Below are positions 10,175-22,056 of a stretch of DNA of 64,000 bases, one piece after another. Each line of letters opens with the position of its first letter. Positions within the stretch are counted from its first letter, which is position 1. The position numbers were made by a program, and so were the translations under genes. The notes beneath the pieces are model-generated. The model was not told the origin of the DNA, made no database searches, and saw nothing but the letters and a program-made list of their open reading frames with translations. This DNA comes from Erpobdella octoculata (lineage: Eukaryota > Annelida > Clitellata > Hirudinida > Erpobdellidae), in assembly GCA_963978895.1 (NCBI GenBank), contig OZ022243.1, positions 4,805,261-4,869,260 of the forward strand, written 5' to 3'.

Positions 10175-10245
10175 ATTGCCTCATTGCAGTTCACATATCT
10201 ACCAATTTGATAGCGTCTAATCTCGGCGTTATCTGAGCTTTGTAC

Positions 10246-10812
10246 TTAATTAACCTTACAGCACGTTGAACAATACTCAACATTGCAATGTGTCTTGAAT
10301 GTTTTGGAAAGAAGTGGCGAATATGGAACAATCCAACTGTTGTCAACCACGAAATCGTTTCCTTTCACTTTCTTTGTGACAGTTCGACCGTTATCATCGG
10401 GTGATCGACGTCGATATAATAGATAGCCATCAGTGCCAGTGATGGTCTCTGTCGTAAATTTTCGTGGTGAAAACTTCAATGCGGCACAATGTTCGCAAAC
10501 AATGTCCATTGGACCAATGCACACGAAAGGATGAGAACCGTAATCAATTGTGCAATCGTAGAGAAATGCTGCTCGATTCAAATTTGCAATTGTGTGTCGA
10601 AAATTAACTGTTTGTTGATCACTGACATAAGCAGTTTCGGGAAGTAAATCTCTTTGCTCTTGTCTTCGAAAAGCACGAAGCCGGGTCATACTAACGCGGC
10701 GCCTTCCTCGCGCTAATTCCAGTTCTTCCGCGGTGGATTGGTTAACATTGTTCCGATGCCTAATTGCCTGACGGCTATTTTGGGAAAGATTAGATCTTCT
10801 GGGTCGCGGCAT
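10246..10812 (-). pseudogene. Helitron replicase N-terminal fragment (188 aa)
   Basis: ATG at 10812. The first 70 residues are Arg-rich and polar (MPRPRRSNLSQNSRQAIRHR). From about residue 90 comes a Cys/His pattern VCEHCAALKF typical of the N-terminal domain of animal Helitron replicases (the usual form is C-x2-C-x-A-x-x-F). The frame ends at CSTCCKVN, a second Cys cluster. The downstream HUH endonuclease domain does not follow, so this is the head of a deleted replicase. It is a remnant of the element at 9452-11437. Confidence 0.75.
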
Positions 10813-11439
10813 TGTTATTAATAATGTTTTTGTTAAAAGTAATAAAACTTTAAAACTCGCAAATTAATTCCAACGAACGAAAATATAATATTGACAGAAC
10901 AGCATTGACCCTTTGTTAATGCCAAATGGAAAACGGAAAATGCGAAACTAAAAATCATATATATATATGCTAAAAATATCTTTTATATTTTTATGGCCCA
11001 TAAACAATTATTTTATTTTATATTTTAATTGAAAAAGATATTTACTTAATTTTTTCTGTGAGATTTTCAATTGTATAACATGCGCTCTACCCCTTTTGCG
11101 CATAAATGTCATGTCGCGTTAAATTAAACATCTGTATATCTCGATAACCCAAACTCCAATTTGAAAATTTATTTTTTCCGTAAGACCAAATAGAGGGTGC
11201 TCTACAACTTTGCCATTTGAAGTTTTATTCTAGGACGCACTGTTAATGCTGTATAGCTACCGGGGTACATACTGCGGTCCCCGTGGGCCACTCCATGGTT
11301 CAATGTCAATTGTTTTAGTTATTCTGTTAATAGGAGCTAAGAGAAATCCAATGAATCAAAAATCTCTAAAATCGGTTCAGCCGTTCTTGAGTTATAAGTG
11401 TCGTAACACAAACCCGACTTCCTTTTATATATATAGATA

Positions 11440-11460
11440 CAGTGTTGGGTAAAATCACAT
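11440..11460. repeat. hAT-type terminal sequence
   Basis: CAGTGTTGGGTAAAATCAC is a typical hAT end. It lies two bases beyond the Helitron 5' end and probably bounds the hAT element whose gene follows. The opposite end is not found. Confidence 0.5.
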
Positions 11461-12486
11461 TCTAAATGATTTGAAATCAAAATCATTCACTTCAGAGTGA
11501 TTTTGAAATCAAAATCATTTTTTCTTTCCACCAAAAATGATTTCAAATCAAAATCATGATTTTGAGGATTTAAAATCATGAAATCATTACTAAAAAGTGT
11601 GTGCTTATTAAAATTGCTACTGATGACAAATCTTCTAAAAGTCATTACAAGTCACAAAAATCTTTATTTCAAGAAATGCTTTGGTTTAGTTTCAAGAGTG
11701 TTAATTTCTCAAAAAGTGCATCAGAAAGTTTGTTTCTTCTTGGCGTCTCAATCAAACCTGCTATACTGAACAGACGCTCAACAGGTGCAGATGAAGGAAT
11801 AGGTGTGTTGTAGTACACGAACATCTTCGTGACAATCTGGTATGAATCAAGGTGCTGCAAAGAGCAGTCTGTATCTGACAGATATGACAACACCTGTGAA
11901 GATAAAAAATTAACTGCATGTAAATTATCATTAAAGCAGAGCATGTAGTAATGCTAATTTTACGTGTTGAAAGTTACTGTCGTGATTATAAAATTAAAAC
12001 ACTAATGTTAATAAAATGCACACTTAAATTGCAATTGTTTTTCTCTAATCAATTATTGAAAAAAAATCATTTCAGTACCTGCATTTGTATAGAATTATTT
12101 GGTTCTGCAGGAGCTGAGGCTTGATTAAACCCATAGTCTTCTTCAGCTGCATAATCTGTCAACTGGTTAACATCTGTTTCAGTAACTTCAACTGACTGCT
12201 CAGCGAAGCGCCTAGCTGCTCCAAGAAACATTTGAGTAACATTTTCCCGATTTTCTGGTGCAACCCATCTCAAGTTGTAACAAAGATGTGAAACAGCTGC
12301 CATTATCGTTTGTCGAACACAAGGCTCACTAACATCAAAATTAAAAAATGAGCTAAACCTTTTTGCTATACCAGAAAGTATGGATCCCACTATAACACTA
12401 CACACCAACATGCCTTCTTCGGTTTGCATCTTCTGAAGTTTGTATCTTAACTGCGTTAGCTTAGGAAGTAGCATCCCATAGTAGCA

Positions 12487-13374
12487 CTTGTCTACTTTTA
12501 AAGAAAAGTTTAGACTTTGTCTAAACACTGCCAAAACTGAAATCATCTGGCTCGGAACTTCTAGAAGAGTGAAAAAATTTCCAGCTGGACCACTACTAAT
12601 TGCTGGGTCAAAGATAGACATCTCTTCTACTGTACGTGACCTTGGTGTCATAATCAGTTCTGACCTCTCTTTTCACCTACATGTTGCAAATATCGTACGG
12701 CTTTGCCAATACCACCTTAGGCAGATACGCATCCTCAGAAGATCTCTTACACCTGGCTCGGTGCACACTCTTGTTCGAGCATTAATTCACTCTCGTTTGG
12801 ACTTCTGCAATGCCATCCTAGCAAACTCTCCAACTTATCTATTCACGCAACTTCAATCTGTACTCCGCTCAGCCGCAAGGATCATTCTCCGGGTGCCAAA
12901 ATCAGCCAGTGTCACTGGCCTCATCCGAAATCGACTTCACTGGCTGCCTGTTAAGAGTAAGGTTCTTTTTAAATTGAACGTGCTCACTTTCAAGAGTCTT
13001 CGTGGACATGCTCCAGTCTACCTCTCGGCAAACCATTGATTAATGATACGAGAACCTCTATTCGCTCAGCCGCGCTTCAACATCTGCTGGTGCCAAGAAT
13101 AAAAACATCAATAGGCCGGAGAGGTTTCTTCTTCTCTGTTCCAACTGCCTGGAACAACTTGCCAACTCAACTTCGAAGCTGTGAAAGCTCCCTCCATACT
13201 TTCAAAGCATCTTTGAAAACTGTACTTTTTCAATAATTAATTATTTTTTACTGTTATTTTATTTTCATTTTACTTTTTTTAATTCTTTATTAAACGAATG
13301 GTGCAGCGCATTTGTGAAGCGCCTGCGCTTGAATTTGCGCGATACAAATAAACAGAGAATAGAATAGAATAGAA
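12487..13374 (+). mobile_element. 5'-truncated LINE (CR1/L2-like) inserted in the hAT gene
   Basis: It is inserted in opposite orientation to the hAT gene. The 5-bp sequence TAGCA stands at both edges (12482-12486 and 13375-13379), and joining the edges restores the hAT reading CYYGMLL. The 3' end carries an AGAAT/GAATA short repeat tail at 13356-13374, as in CR1/L2-type LINEs. Confidence 0.8.
12500..13236 (+). pseudogene. LINE reverse transcriptase C-terminal part, frameshifted
   Basis: Reads AKTEIIWLGTSRR, STVRDLGVIISSDLSFHLHV, HTLVRALIHSRLDFCNAIL, LHWLPVKSKVLFKL, then after a frame change near 13035 RSAALQHLLVPRIKTS and AWNNLPTQLRS. This order is the C-terminal part of CR1/L2/Jockey-group ORF2. 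The catalytic DD box and the endonuclease lie upstream of the truncation and are absent. Confidence 0.85.
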
Positions 13375-14262
13375 TAGCAATTCTTATCCCCTTTCAGCTG
13401 ATCGAGTGTCATAGCTAATGTTGCATAACAGTTTTATATTCACTCAGAAAATCCATTTCATTCCTATTAAAATGAGGCAATTGAAGAGCATCAGATAATT
13501 GTGCCAGTTTTTCCCTCAGTTCAACAATTCTACTAATAGCATCAAACTTTGCATTCCATCGGGTTTGTCCAGGCACTAACAGTTTCTTTCCTTCACATAT
13601 CTCTGACACCCTGTCTGCAGCCTTGCTGCTCCGATTTACTGCATTCCATAGTGCTTGACACTTTCCCATTGCAGCATGATACATTCTGCTATACTGTCCA
13701 ATGCATAATGCCTTATCAGCATCCTTGGTAGCAATAAGGTTCAGTGTATGACAGACACATCTAGTGTGTTGAGGAAGCTGTATCTGCTGGCCCGAAGTGT
13801 CTAGTTGATCAAAAATTAAACCAATATCACCTAAAACAATGTACTCTGAAAAAGCCTTTACAAAATTTCTTGCATTATCAGTTATTGTTGTTACAATTTT
13901 ATCAAAATCAATCCTGTGCTTGTCATGCACTTCAGTTATCAGTTCAGCAATTTTGTCATAAGTGTGACAACCGCTGAATCGACAACATGCAATAGCTGCA
14001 GATTTTCTCTCCAAACTTTTTGATAACCAATGTACAGTCATTCCCAAAAAACTTTTGTTGTTAACTGACCAAATGTCAGCAGTGGTGCACACTGAATCAA
14101 CTGTGTTAAACTCGTTGTGCAAATGAGACATCACTTGTTCATGCTTAACATTAATTCTGTCCGATAATGTCTTCCTCGTCATTACCATCATACCTGGTGC
14201 TAGGCCTTTTATGAGGGCCACGAAAGCAGGCTTTTCAACTGTACAAAGTGGAGACATCGACT

Positions 14263-15545
14263 ATATATATATCTGTTGCATTTTCCTATAAAAAGAACAT
14301 AATTGCACCTCATTGTTTTTCCAAATTAACTTTTTAAAATAATTTAAAAAAATATTTATTTTTCATTTTTACTTGTTTTAAAATCAATTGACAGTCATAT
14401 AAACAAGTAAATAAAAAACTTTAATGTCAAATACACTCGATTTAGAAATACGAAAGATGTTCAAATTAATTTTTTTTAAATTGAATTATGTATTGTCATT
14501 CAATATAAAGCAATGCTGAAAGTTTCAGCTTCTTAGCTAGTCAAAAAGCTGGTTACATTTTATTTGCAAGTGTACAATGGTTTTTGTCAGACTATCTTTA
14601 GCCAACACAAACAAACTGGATGGTTTGCCCTCGCAAGAACATACCACGTATAGGTAATTGTTCGTGAGAAAAACATGGCGTGCCCAAATCTAAGCCACAA
14701 ACAGATATCGTTTGGCCTTGCGACTTATTAATTGTCATTGCGAATGCCAATCTAATTGTAAATTGGATTCATTTGAATTCAATATGCACTTCTGTAGAAG
14801 TTATTGGGATCCGTGGCAGCAAAGCACTTTCGCCTCAGAACTTGCCATTCAAAATGCAGGCTTCGACAATGATTATATTATTATCAATTTTTTAATTACT
14901 AATCGCGTGCCACTGCACAGCCGCGGTGGGTTCAAATTCCGAAGTAGAATAACCGGAGATCCAACTTTAAGTTGTAGATGATGCGGTTACATGCCTGGCA
15001 AATCCAATTAGTTCAAAAACTCTGTTGGATAATTTATGGCTTCGCTGGCATCGCAAACTGTATCAATCGATTTGTATGACACTAATTCACCTGGCAACAA
15101 CTGCTGTATCTTAAAATTTAAATCATTGACATCCACATTTTTTGCTGCAAAATGACTTTTCTGCCAGCAACTCATGATTCAGCACTGTGGCCATGGATGA
15201 TTGCTTTTTTATGTTGGACATAGCTTAAGTGCTGAATGAGCTGTTCTGCCTCCATCCAATAAAGTTGCTGCAATGCCAGACGATGCACCGGCTAAAGCTA
15301 TGCCATTATTTGATCGTATTTCGGCGAGAATTAGAGAAATGTTTTCCCAGTTCCACCTGGACATATTTGCACCTTTTGGTTTTTCCAAAAGAACTTTTTC
15401 AAATAATTAAAAAAAATATTCTAAATAGCTATGGACCTATCCTCAGATCTACCAAATGTACACAAAAATTTCATAAAAATCGGTTCAGCCGACTCGGAGG
15501 AGTTCAATTTCAAACACTATGACACGAGATTTTTATATATATAGA
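14263..15545 (-). mobile_element. Degenerate Helitron with helicase remnants
   Basis: The 5' end on the minus strand is TCTATATATATAAAAATCTC at 15545. Minus-strand readings near 15260-15370 give CPGGTGKTFL (Walker A) and SGIAATLLDGGRTAHSALKL of the Helitron/PIF1 helicase. Near 14620-14720 come [20 protein letters not shown] and [10 protein letters not shown] of its C-terminal end. Rep is absent and the frames are broken. A paralogous copy lies at 22530-24389. The 3' end is uncertain; CTAGCT near 14533 is a candidate. Confidence 0.75.
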
Positions 15546-15845
15546 TTTACGTCATTTATGCATTGCTACATTATTCATCCGATCGTAATGAAATTTTCAC
15601 ACAACCTGGAAAGTCAAGGGGAATCAAATATAGAGAAAAAAATTTGAAATCCGTCACAAAATGAGCGGAGCGGGTGAGTGAGCGGGAACATACATAAATG
15701 AGCGAAAACGGAAAGCCAACTGAGAGCGAAAGATAGAGCGGGAAAGGGACCGAGAACGGGAAAGCAACCGGGAGCGGGAAAGTGACCGGGAGCTGGAAAA
15801 CGACCGAGAGCGGGAAAGCGACCGGGAACGCGATGAAAGTTTTAC
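15546..15845 (+). mobile_element. Helitron family B fragment
   Basis: CATTCATCCGATCGTAATG and GAGCGGAGCGGGTGAGTGAG, followed by GGGAACGGGAAAGC-type repeats to about 15835. No terminal CTAG. Confidence 0.6.
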
Positions 15846-15901
15846 AGTCGAATCCGTTTAATTGGGACACGTCGGCATTTTAGCCCAATTAAACGGCTGC
15901 C
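15845..15901. mobile_element. Pogo/Tigger-like MITE end
   Basis: CAGTCGAATCCGTTTAATTG followed by GGGACACG; it matches the left end of the complete MITE at 24444-24603. The right half is missing. Confidence 0.6.
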
Positions 15902-15941
15902 CCTGGAGTAAGTCGCTTACAAAGTATATATAATACATATA
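15902..15941 (-). pseudogene. Duplicated reticulon intron, left piece
   Basis: CTTACAAAGTATATATAATA and its flanks match the reticulon intron near 28949-28982. The piece ends exactly where the Helitron at 15942 begins and continues at 18382. Confidence 0.8.
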
Positions 15942-16801
15942 CTAGCAGTGCCCGTAGCGGCTTCGCTCGCATGAAATTAGAGAGTTTGAACCGTGCATCC
16001 ATAGTAGAGATCAATTTTTTAGGTCTCGGCTCGGCCCGTCGACAACTTAGCCCAGCCCGTTTTAAAAACCTAAACTCCTGGCCCGGAACAGCCCGTTTGA
16101 ATTAGGCCCGGCCCATTCTTACAGGCCTAGAAGTTCTATATACTTGATGAAAAACTTCGGCCCGTCCCACCTTGACTTCAGGTTTCGCCCGGCCCAGCTG
16201 AAGACCCTAAAATCACTAAAATATCTATATACTTGGTGAAAAACCTCGGCCCGTCCCACTTTGATTTAAGGTTTGGCCTGGCCCGTGTGAAGACTCTAAA
16301 ACAACGGCTTGGCCCAACCGGTGATAAGCTGGACTTAGCTACTTTTAACCGGCACAAAACTTCAAAATACTAATTTTTACATTTGTAGCACTTACAGTTT
16401 TTGAGTAGCAGTTATTTTGAAATCAAATAACCCTTATTTCCACCCCACATTTGAGGTCCTGGAAACCAAATTTTTAAAAAATGTTGAAGCACTTATATCA
16501 TTATTTTTTGAGTAAATACTAAATACTAATTTTGACATCTGTAGCATTCACAGTTTTTGAGTAGCAGTTACTTTAAAAACCAAAGAAACCTTTTTCCACC
16601 CCACATTTGATGATCATGAAAACCAAAATTTCATATATCCTTATTTTTAGAGTAGAAACTAAATACTAATTTTTACTTTTGTAGCCTTTACAGTTTTTGA
16701 GTAGTAGTTACTTTAAACACCAAGTAACCCAATTTTCCACCCCACATTTGAGGTCCTGAAAACCAAATTTTCAAAAAATAGTGAAACACGTATATCATTA
16801 T

Positions 16802-17602
16802 TACCAATGCTTTTATTAACTCGTCGGCTCTGTTTCTCTGTCTGTTTCTCTGTCTGTTTCTCTGTCTGTTTCTCTGTCTGTTTCTCTGTCTGTTTCTCTG
16901 TCTGTTTCTCTGTCTGTTTCAAATCTTGCAATCAATATTTGAGTCACTTCCTGATGATAGATTTTTTTCAAATTTTGCATACATGCTCAAGATAGAAGAC
17001 AATGCAATATTCAATTATTAGTTTTACAATAAGTCAATTAATTTAGTTAATTTTCTTGAGGATTTTATCGAGGGGTTTCTTGAGGGTTTTCTTGAGGGTT
17101 TTCTTGACCACAAAACGCTAACCGACTGGCAGACTATTTTACCAAGTTAACACGAACCACACTCACTGACCGCGATTCTCAAGCGTGTACGAAATTTTCA
17201 TGAAAATAGTTGAGATATTTAAATTCGATGCTTTTTGATGATATTTTTATTATTATTACCAATGCTTTTATTAACTCGTCGTCTCTGTTTCTCTGTTTGT
17301 TTGTTTGTTTCTCTGTCTGTTTCAAATCTTGCAATCAATTTTTGAGTCACTTCCTGATGATAGATTTTTTCAAATTTTGCATACATGCTCAAATTAGAAG
17401 ACAATGCAATATTCAATTATTAGTTTTACAATAACTCAATTAATTTAGATAATTTTAATTAATTTCGATATTTCGATATAATTAAGATATTTCGATTTTA
17501 ACATAAAATAAAAGAGTAATATAAGAAAAAATTGATTGCAAAATTTGTGTTTTAATTACATATAAGAGCATTGGTTTTAAAAATTCGTTTTTAATTTACT
17601 TG
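16802..17602 (+). mobile_element. Composite HINE-like element nested in Helitron A
   Basis: Same dimeric structure as 2593-3548, with 7 instead of 16 TTTCTCTGTCTG units and fewer TTTTCTTGAGGG units. Comparison with another 156-bp unit of Helitron A (near 141) gives the empty site CATTAT|TTTTAG, again within a T run. Confidence 0.8.
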
Positions 17603-18288
17603 TTTTTAGAGTAGAAACTAAATACTAATTTTTACTTTTGTAGCATTTACAGTTTTTGAGTATCAGTTACTTTAAAAACCAAGTAATCCTATTGTCCAGC
17701 CCAAATTTAAGGTCCTGGAAACCAAATTTATAAAAAAATGGTGAAACACGTATATCTTTATTTTTAGAATAGAAACTAAATACTAATTTTTAAATCTGTG
17801 GTATTTACAGTTTTTGAGTAGCAGTTACTTTAAAAAACAAATAACCCTATTTTCCACCCCACATTTGAAGTCCTGGAAATCAAATTTTCAAAAAATGCTA
17901 AAACACGTATTTCATTATTTTTGGAGTAGAAACTAAATACTAATTTTTATTCCTGTAGCTTTAACAGTTTTTGAGTAGAAGCTACTTTAAAAACCAAATA
18001 ACCCAATTTTCCAACCCACATTTGAGGTCCGGGAAACCGAATTTTCAAAAAATGGTGAAACACGTATCTTTTTATTTTTTAAAAAAAATCTATATACAAA
18101 ATTTCAAAATCTTCTTATTTTTGGTTTTCGAGATATACATTGTTTTAGAAAAAAGTTTGTTTTCCAGTTTTTTCCCCTCAGGAGCAAAATTTTCAAAAAT
18201 CCTTTCTTAGCGGATGTTTACGCTATAAAAGTAATATAAGTTCCAAATTTCACGTTCCTAGGATGAGGCGTTTGAGCTCGGCGTTGAT

Positions 18289-18357
18289 TATCAGTCAGTC
18301 ATCTGTCAGTCAGTCAGTCAGTCAGTCAGTCAGTCAGTCAGTCAGTCAGTCAGTCAG
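18289..18357. repeat. (CAGT)n tract at the Helitron A 5' end
   Basis: About 13 tandem TCAG units. A shorter CAGT tract sits in the same position in the partial Helitron at 58362-58412. Confidence 0.9.
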
Positions 18358-18381
18358 GACATGTTCTTTTATATATATAGA

Positions 18382-18746
18382 TTTATGTATTTTTGCAATC
18401 AACAATGACTAACTGGTCAGCAAATACCACAAGCACAATCTGAAATATTTTAGAAAAATTATTTTATAAGAGGTAGAACTAACATAGAATGATGAGGGTC
18501 ATTCCATTGAACCATGCGCCCACATAGGTCAGCACCCACAGAAAAAGTCCAAACCGTAAACCAACAAAACAATCCACAGGTAAATAAATCAATCGCAATA
18601 TGACACCTGCTCTATTTCTCATCAGGCTACCTGAATCGGCTGTTTAAAAAAAAGACTCACCTTGACAGAATCCACGATATCTTCAATGAGAATGAGTCTC
18701 CTCATCTTGGAGAGAACCGCTGTTCCATGCTTGACTACGGATGATG
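18382..18746 (-). pseudogene. Duplicated fragment of the reticulon gene (parts of two RHD exons)
   Basis: Nearly identical to 28982-29369. It includes the 3' part of the exon that ends IEDIVDSVK, the following intron and the exon FGLFLWVLTYVGAWFNGMTL. The splice acceptor of the second exon has changed from ACAG to ACGG (18555), and homology stops in mid-exon at 18746. It therefore cannot make a reticulon product. A 30-bp stretch near its left side is missing compared with the parent. Confidence 0.92.
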
Positions 18747-19435
18747 GTACCACCATCTAAACACCAGCCATAATCTATTGCACTGAAAATTGGAGCATCA
18801 TCAATCAAGATAATGAGGACATTCCGTATGATGTAATAGGCTCGCTGTATATGATTCCTAATGACTCATTATCAAATTCCATTCATTGCAGTGAAAAAAT
18901 ACTGAGGTTCTACATGACATGACATTACTGGTTCAACATTTATAAAGCCAAATCTTACACGGTGGTGCTCAGATGAAAGGGTTGTTAATATAAATTCAAA
19001 TAAGGTTTGTGGTTGTCAGAAGAAGTTAGGGCAAGTTGCATTTGAAGAGGTAAAGCTTGCTTTTTTGAAATTGTTTGTTTAGATTATGAAACCAATAGTC
19101 ACCGCAATGGATGTCTTCCAAAATAAAAAGTTATACATTGGTCATATTATTCAAACCATCATAGGCATAAAAAAATATTATCATGTTCAAGCCTCTTTTA
19201 CAAGCACTATCACATGGTATACAGAAACGATTTGATCCTATTTTGAAAAATGAAAAATATCTTTTAGCACCAGCGATAATTCCCTAATTCAAATTAAATT
19301 TTTTTGACCAATGAACAAAAAAAAATGTTATTGAAGAACAATTGTTGGCATACATAAAAAAGATGAACCAAGAGCTTCAAAAATCAGATTTATTGAACTT
19401 GTATTTAATTGCAAATGTTAAAAGGTTTTTTTTGG
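18747..19435. other. No gene seen
   Basis: Unassigned AT-rich sequence after the reticulon fragment. Short frames only; no family recognised. Confidence 0.5.
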
Positions 19436-19439
19436 TCAA

Positions 19440-19601
19440 TTTTAAAAAGAAGTTAACTAATAGTTAACTACTAGGCAGTAGTTGAGAAGTAGTTAACTAC
19501 TAGAGTTAAGAATTAGTTAATAACTACTGCTTTTAAAAGTAGTTAATAAATAGTTACTAACTACTTTTTTATGAGTAGCTAAATATAAAACCCATCACTG
19601 T
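19440..19601. repeat. AGTAGTTAACTAC-rich region, probable hAT end
   Basis: Repeated AGTTAACTACT and AGTAGTTAATA phrases end at CCCATCACTG (19589-19598), the reverse complement of the hAT-type end CAGTGATGGG. No partner end is found. Confidence 0.45.
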
Positions 19602-19679
19602 TAAGGAGAATGTTTTTATTTTTTTTAAATCGGCTTATTATTTCATTTTTTATGAGAAAAAAACCTGCTATGCCGAAAT

Positions 19680-20030
19680 TCCTTATGTACGAACATCTAA
19701 GGTTATTGCGTAACCAAATTCAAATTTAGTTTACGAAACAAAGTTTAAAGGTTTCAAGCAACTTTCAATAAAATTTATTTGAATTTTATGGGCAAAAAAA
19801 GTTGAGAGGGAGATAAAGAAAGAAATGGAGCTGTAGAACAATTGAGGACGGAACGGGAGAGCAAGTGGAAGCGGAAACGGGAGAGCGAGCTGGAAAAGGA
19901 GAGAGCGGGAGAGCGAGAAGGAGCATGGGAAAGCAACCGGGGATGGAAATAGTAGCGAGAGAAAAAGAGAGAGAAAAAAACGAATGAAAAACCTCTAAAA
20001 GCCCCGGGCAACACAGGGTAACCTCGCTAG
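19680..20030 (+). mobile_element. Helitron family B 3' portion before RING copy 2
   Basis: GGGAGAGCAAGTGGAAGCGG-type repeats, then GCCCCGGGCAACACAGGGTA and CTAG at 20027-20030 followed by T. The last 95 bases match 2442-2536. Confidence 0.7.
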
Positions 20031-20254
20031 TCCTGAAATATGAGAGATTTAAAAAACCTCGTCTTTTTCGGCTTACATGTTTTTATTTATATTGAAAATA
20101 CATGCATTCAAAAATATAAAAAAAAAGTAATAATGTTTATATTAATATTAATAAATAATGTGAGAAATCTTTTTTTAATACACGACATATTGTATAGGAA
20201 GAACACCACCATATTCGGACCAGATCAGCCGGCATAGGGGCAGACGTATTCTCA

Positions 20255-21094
20255 CTATCGTTTATGTTCCGGCACGGATGCCTGGTCCGGTCCGTCTGTT
20301 TTGGCGGTCAGAACGGTTTCTGTTATCTGAGATTGTTTATCATTGCTGTTCATTTCTAAATCATGACGTTTTAATCTATAATGAAACAAAAACCAATAGT
20401 CATAATCTTTACACTCTTCTAAAGTAATTTTATTTTTATTCAATAAATCTATTAAGCAGTAGTATCCAAACTCTAGCCAGGCAAACGCTCGTTTAAAACC
20501 TTTCACTCTGTGAATCCTTGCATGAATTTCAGCTAAAAAGGTATCAACGTATGATTCATTTTCAAATTTATCTTCATCATAGCAATCTTCATCAAGATGA
20601 GTAAATTCATACTTCTCGTAATAAAAATATTGATCTCTGACTTCTATTATTTTCCGACGTATTTCTCTGTAAAAAAATAAAAATTTATAATCCAGCTCCT
20701 CGTATTCAACCCAACTTATTTTTCCTCGTAAATACAATTCCCGAATTTGTTCTGTGCGACAATTTAACCAGACATAAGCTTTTTTATGAGTTGTTATGTA
20801 TCCGCATTTCTTGTGAAGTTCAAACAAAGTTTGTTTCACATCAGTTGAAATTCTTACTTTGGTGTATAAGACTTGATTTGTTGGAGCTCTACACATGGGA
20901 CATGATTGATTTTCAATAAACCATTCCCACATACAAGAATAACAAAAGATATGCTGACAGCTATTCAAATATGCAAATTCTTTTTGAGAATCGTAACAAA
21001 TTGAACATTCGATTGGTTCGCAATTTGTTTCCTTTAATAAAACGTTTGCATAAGGGCGATTGCAAGCGCCTCCTTTTTCACACCCGTGATCCAT
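20255..21094 (-). CDS. RING-finger protein, TOPORS-like, copy 2 (279 aa)
   Basis: Intact 279-residue frame from ATG at 21094, the same length as copy 1 with many scattered substitutions. All eight zinc ligands of the C3HC4 RING are kept (C30, C33, C46, H48, C51, C54, C65, C68), as are both 45-residue repeats and the C-terminal tail ending SVPEHKR. Divergence is strongest around residues 140-160 and weakest in the acidic linker (HLDEDCYDEDKFENESYVDT) and the tail. Two diverged copies of equal length with no stop suggest that the protein was under selection, or that the duplication is recent. Upstream lies a 160-bp TA array. As for copy 1, E3 ligase activity is an inference from the RING only. 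Confidence 0.78.
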   Translation of the reverse strand: MDHGCEKGGACNRPYANVLLKETNCEPIECSICYDSQKEFAYLNSCQHIFCYSCMWEWFIENQSCPMCRAPTNQVLYTKVRISTDVKQTLFELHKKCGYITTHKKAYVWLNCRTEQIRELYLRGKISWVEYEELDYKFLFFYREIRRKIIEVRDQYFYYEKYEFTHLDEDCYDEDKFENESYVDTFLAEIHARIHRVKGFKRAFAWLEFGYYCLIDLLNKNKITLEECKDYDYWFLFHYRLKRHDLEMNSNDKQSQITETVLTAKTDGPDQASVPEHKR

Positions 21095-21165
21095 TTTATT
21101 TTTTTTAGTTCATAAAACGCATTACAAAAGCTGACAATTTTTTATAACGTCTGATCTTAAGGTAA

Positions 21166-21862
<697 letters not shown>

Positions 21863-22056
21863 GCGTTGGAAAAGTGCGTTTTTGCGGTAGATAATGTTGA
21901 TTTTCTTGGTTATTCATCTCAAAAGGTATTGTGCCCCTGGCGAATAAAGTTGAAACGATTAAACATTACGAAATTCCGATTGATTACGCTTCCTTGCGTC
22001 GTTTTCTTGGCATGATTGGGTTTTACCGACGCTTTATACCTTTGTTTGCTGACTGA
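21863..22056 (+). pseudogene. Ty3/gypsy reverse transcriptase fragment
   Basis: Reads ALEKCVFAVDNVDFLGYSSQ, then in another frame GIVPLANKVETIKHYEIP and ASLRRFLGMIGFYRRFIPLF. This is the thumb/connection end of a gypsy-type RT. A frameshift or small deletion lies near 21925, and the frame stops at 22056. No LTRs are visible. Confidence 0.85.

Larger units (their letters stand above)
9452..11437 (-). mobile_element. Internally deleted Helitron (family C), both ends present
   Basis: On the minus strand it starts TCTATATATATAAAAGGAAG at 11437 and ends GGGTCCGCTAG at 9452, followed by T. This gives a 1986-bp copy between an A and a T, the Helitron target. It holds remnants of the Rep/helicase protein: an N-terminal piece, a middle piece and the extreme C-terminus. 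The HUH nuclease centre and most of the helicase are missing, so it cannot move itself. Confidence 0.8.
11669..14262 (-). pseudogene. hAT transposase (ZBED-like), interrupted and frameshifted
   Basis: Three pieces read on the minus strand. Piece 1 (14262-13415) holds the RNase H-like catalytic part: SVCTTADIWS, ITDNARNFVKAF, CVCHTLNLI and TRWN. Its last codons go out of frame near 13420 (VMQH then stop, where LAMTLDQLKG follows in another frame). A LINE (12487-13374) is inserted next. Piece 2 (12486-12079) restarts at CYYGMLLPKL and ends at a good donor (CAG|GTACTG). After a 185-bp intron, piece 3 (11893-11669) gives the hAT dimerisation segment APVERLFSIAG ending LNQSIS. The N-terminal BED zinc finger is missing; an acceptor at about 14263 suggests it was on a lost upstream exon. 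The gene is dead. Confidence 0.85.
15942..18381 (-). mobile_element. Complete Helitron family A (2440 bp), with exact empty site
   Basis: On the minus strand it starts TCTATATATATAAAAGAACA at 18381 and ends GGGCACTGCTAG at 15942. It sits within a duplicated piece of reticulon intron whose uninterrupted parent (about 28980) reads ACATATA|TTTATTCA, so the insertion is between A and T without target duplication. It contains 156-bp repeats, a (CAGT)n tract next to its 5' end and a nested HINE-like element at 16802-17602. No transposase gene is present. Confidence 0.9.

Noticed and set aside
12488..12651. Overlapping minus-strand extension of the hAT frame (MTPRSRTVEEM...)
   Set aside because: It is the antisense of the inserted LINE; the hAT reading starts only at CYYGMLL.
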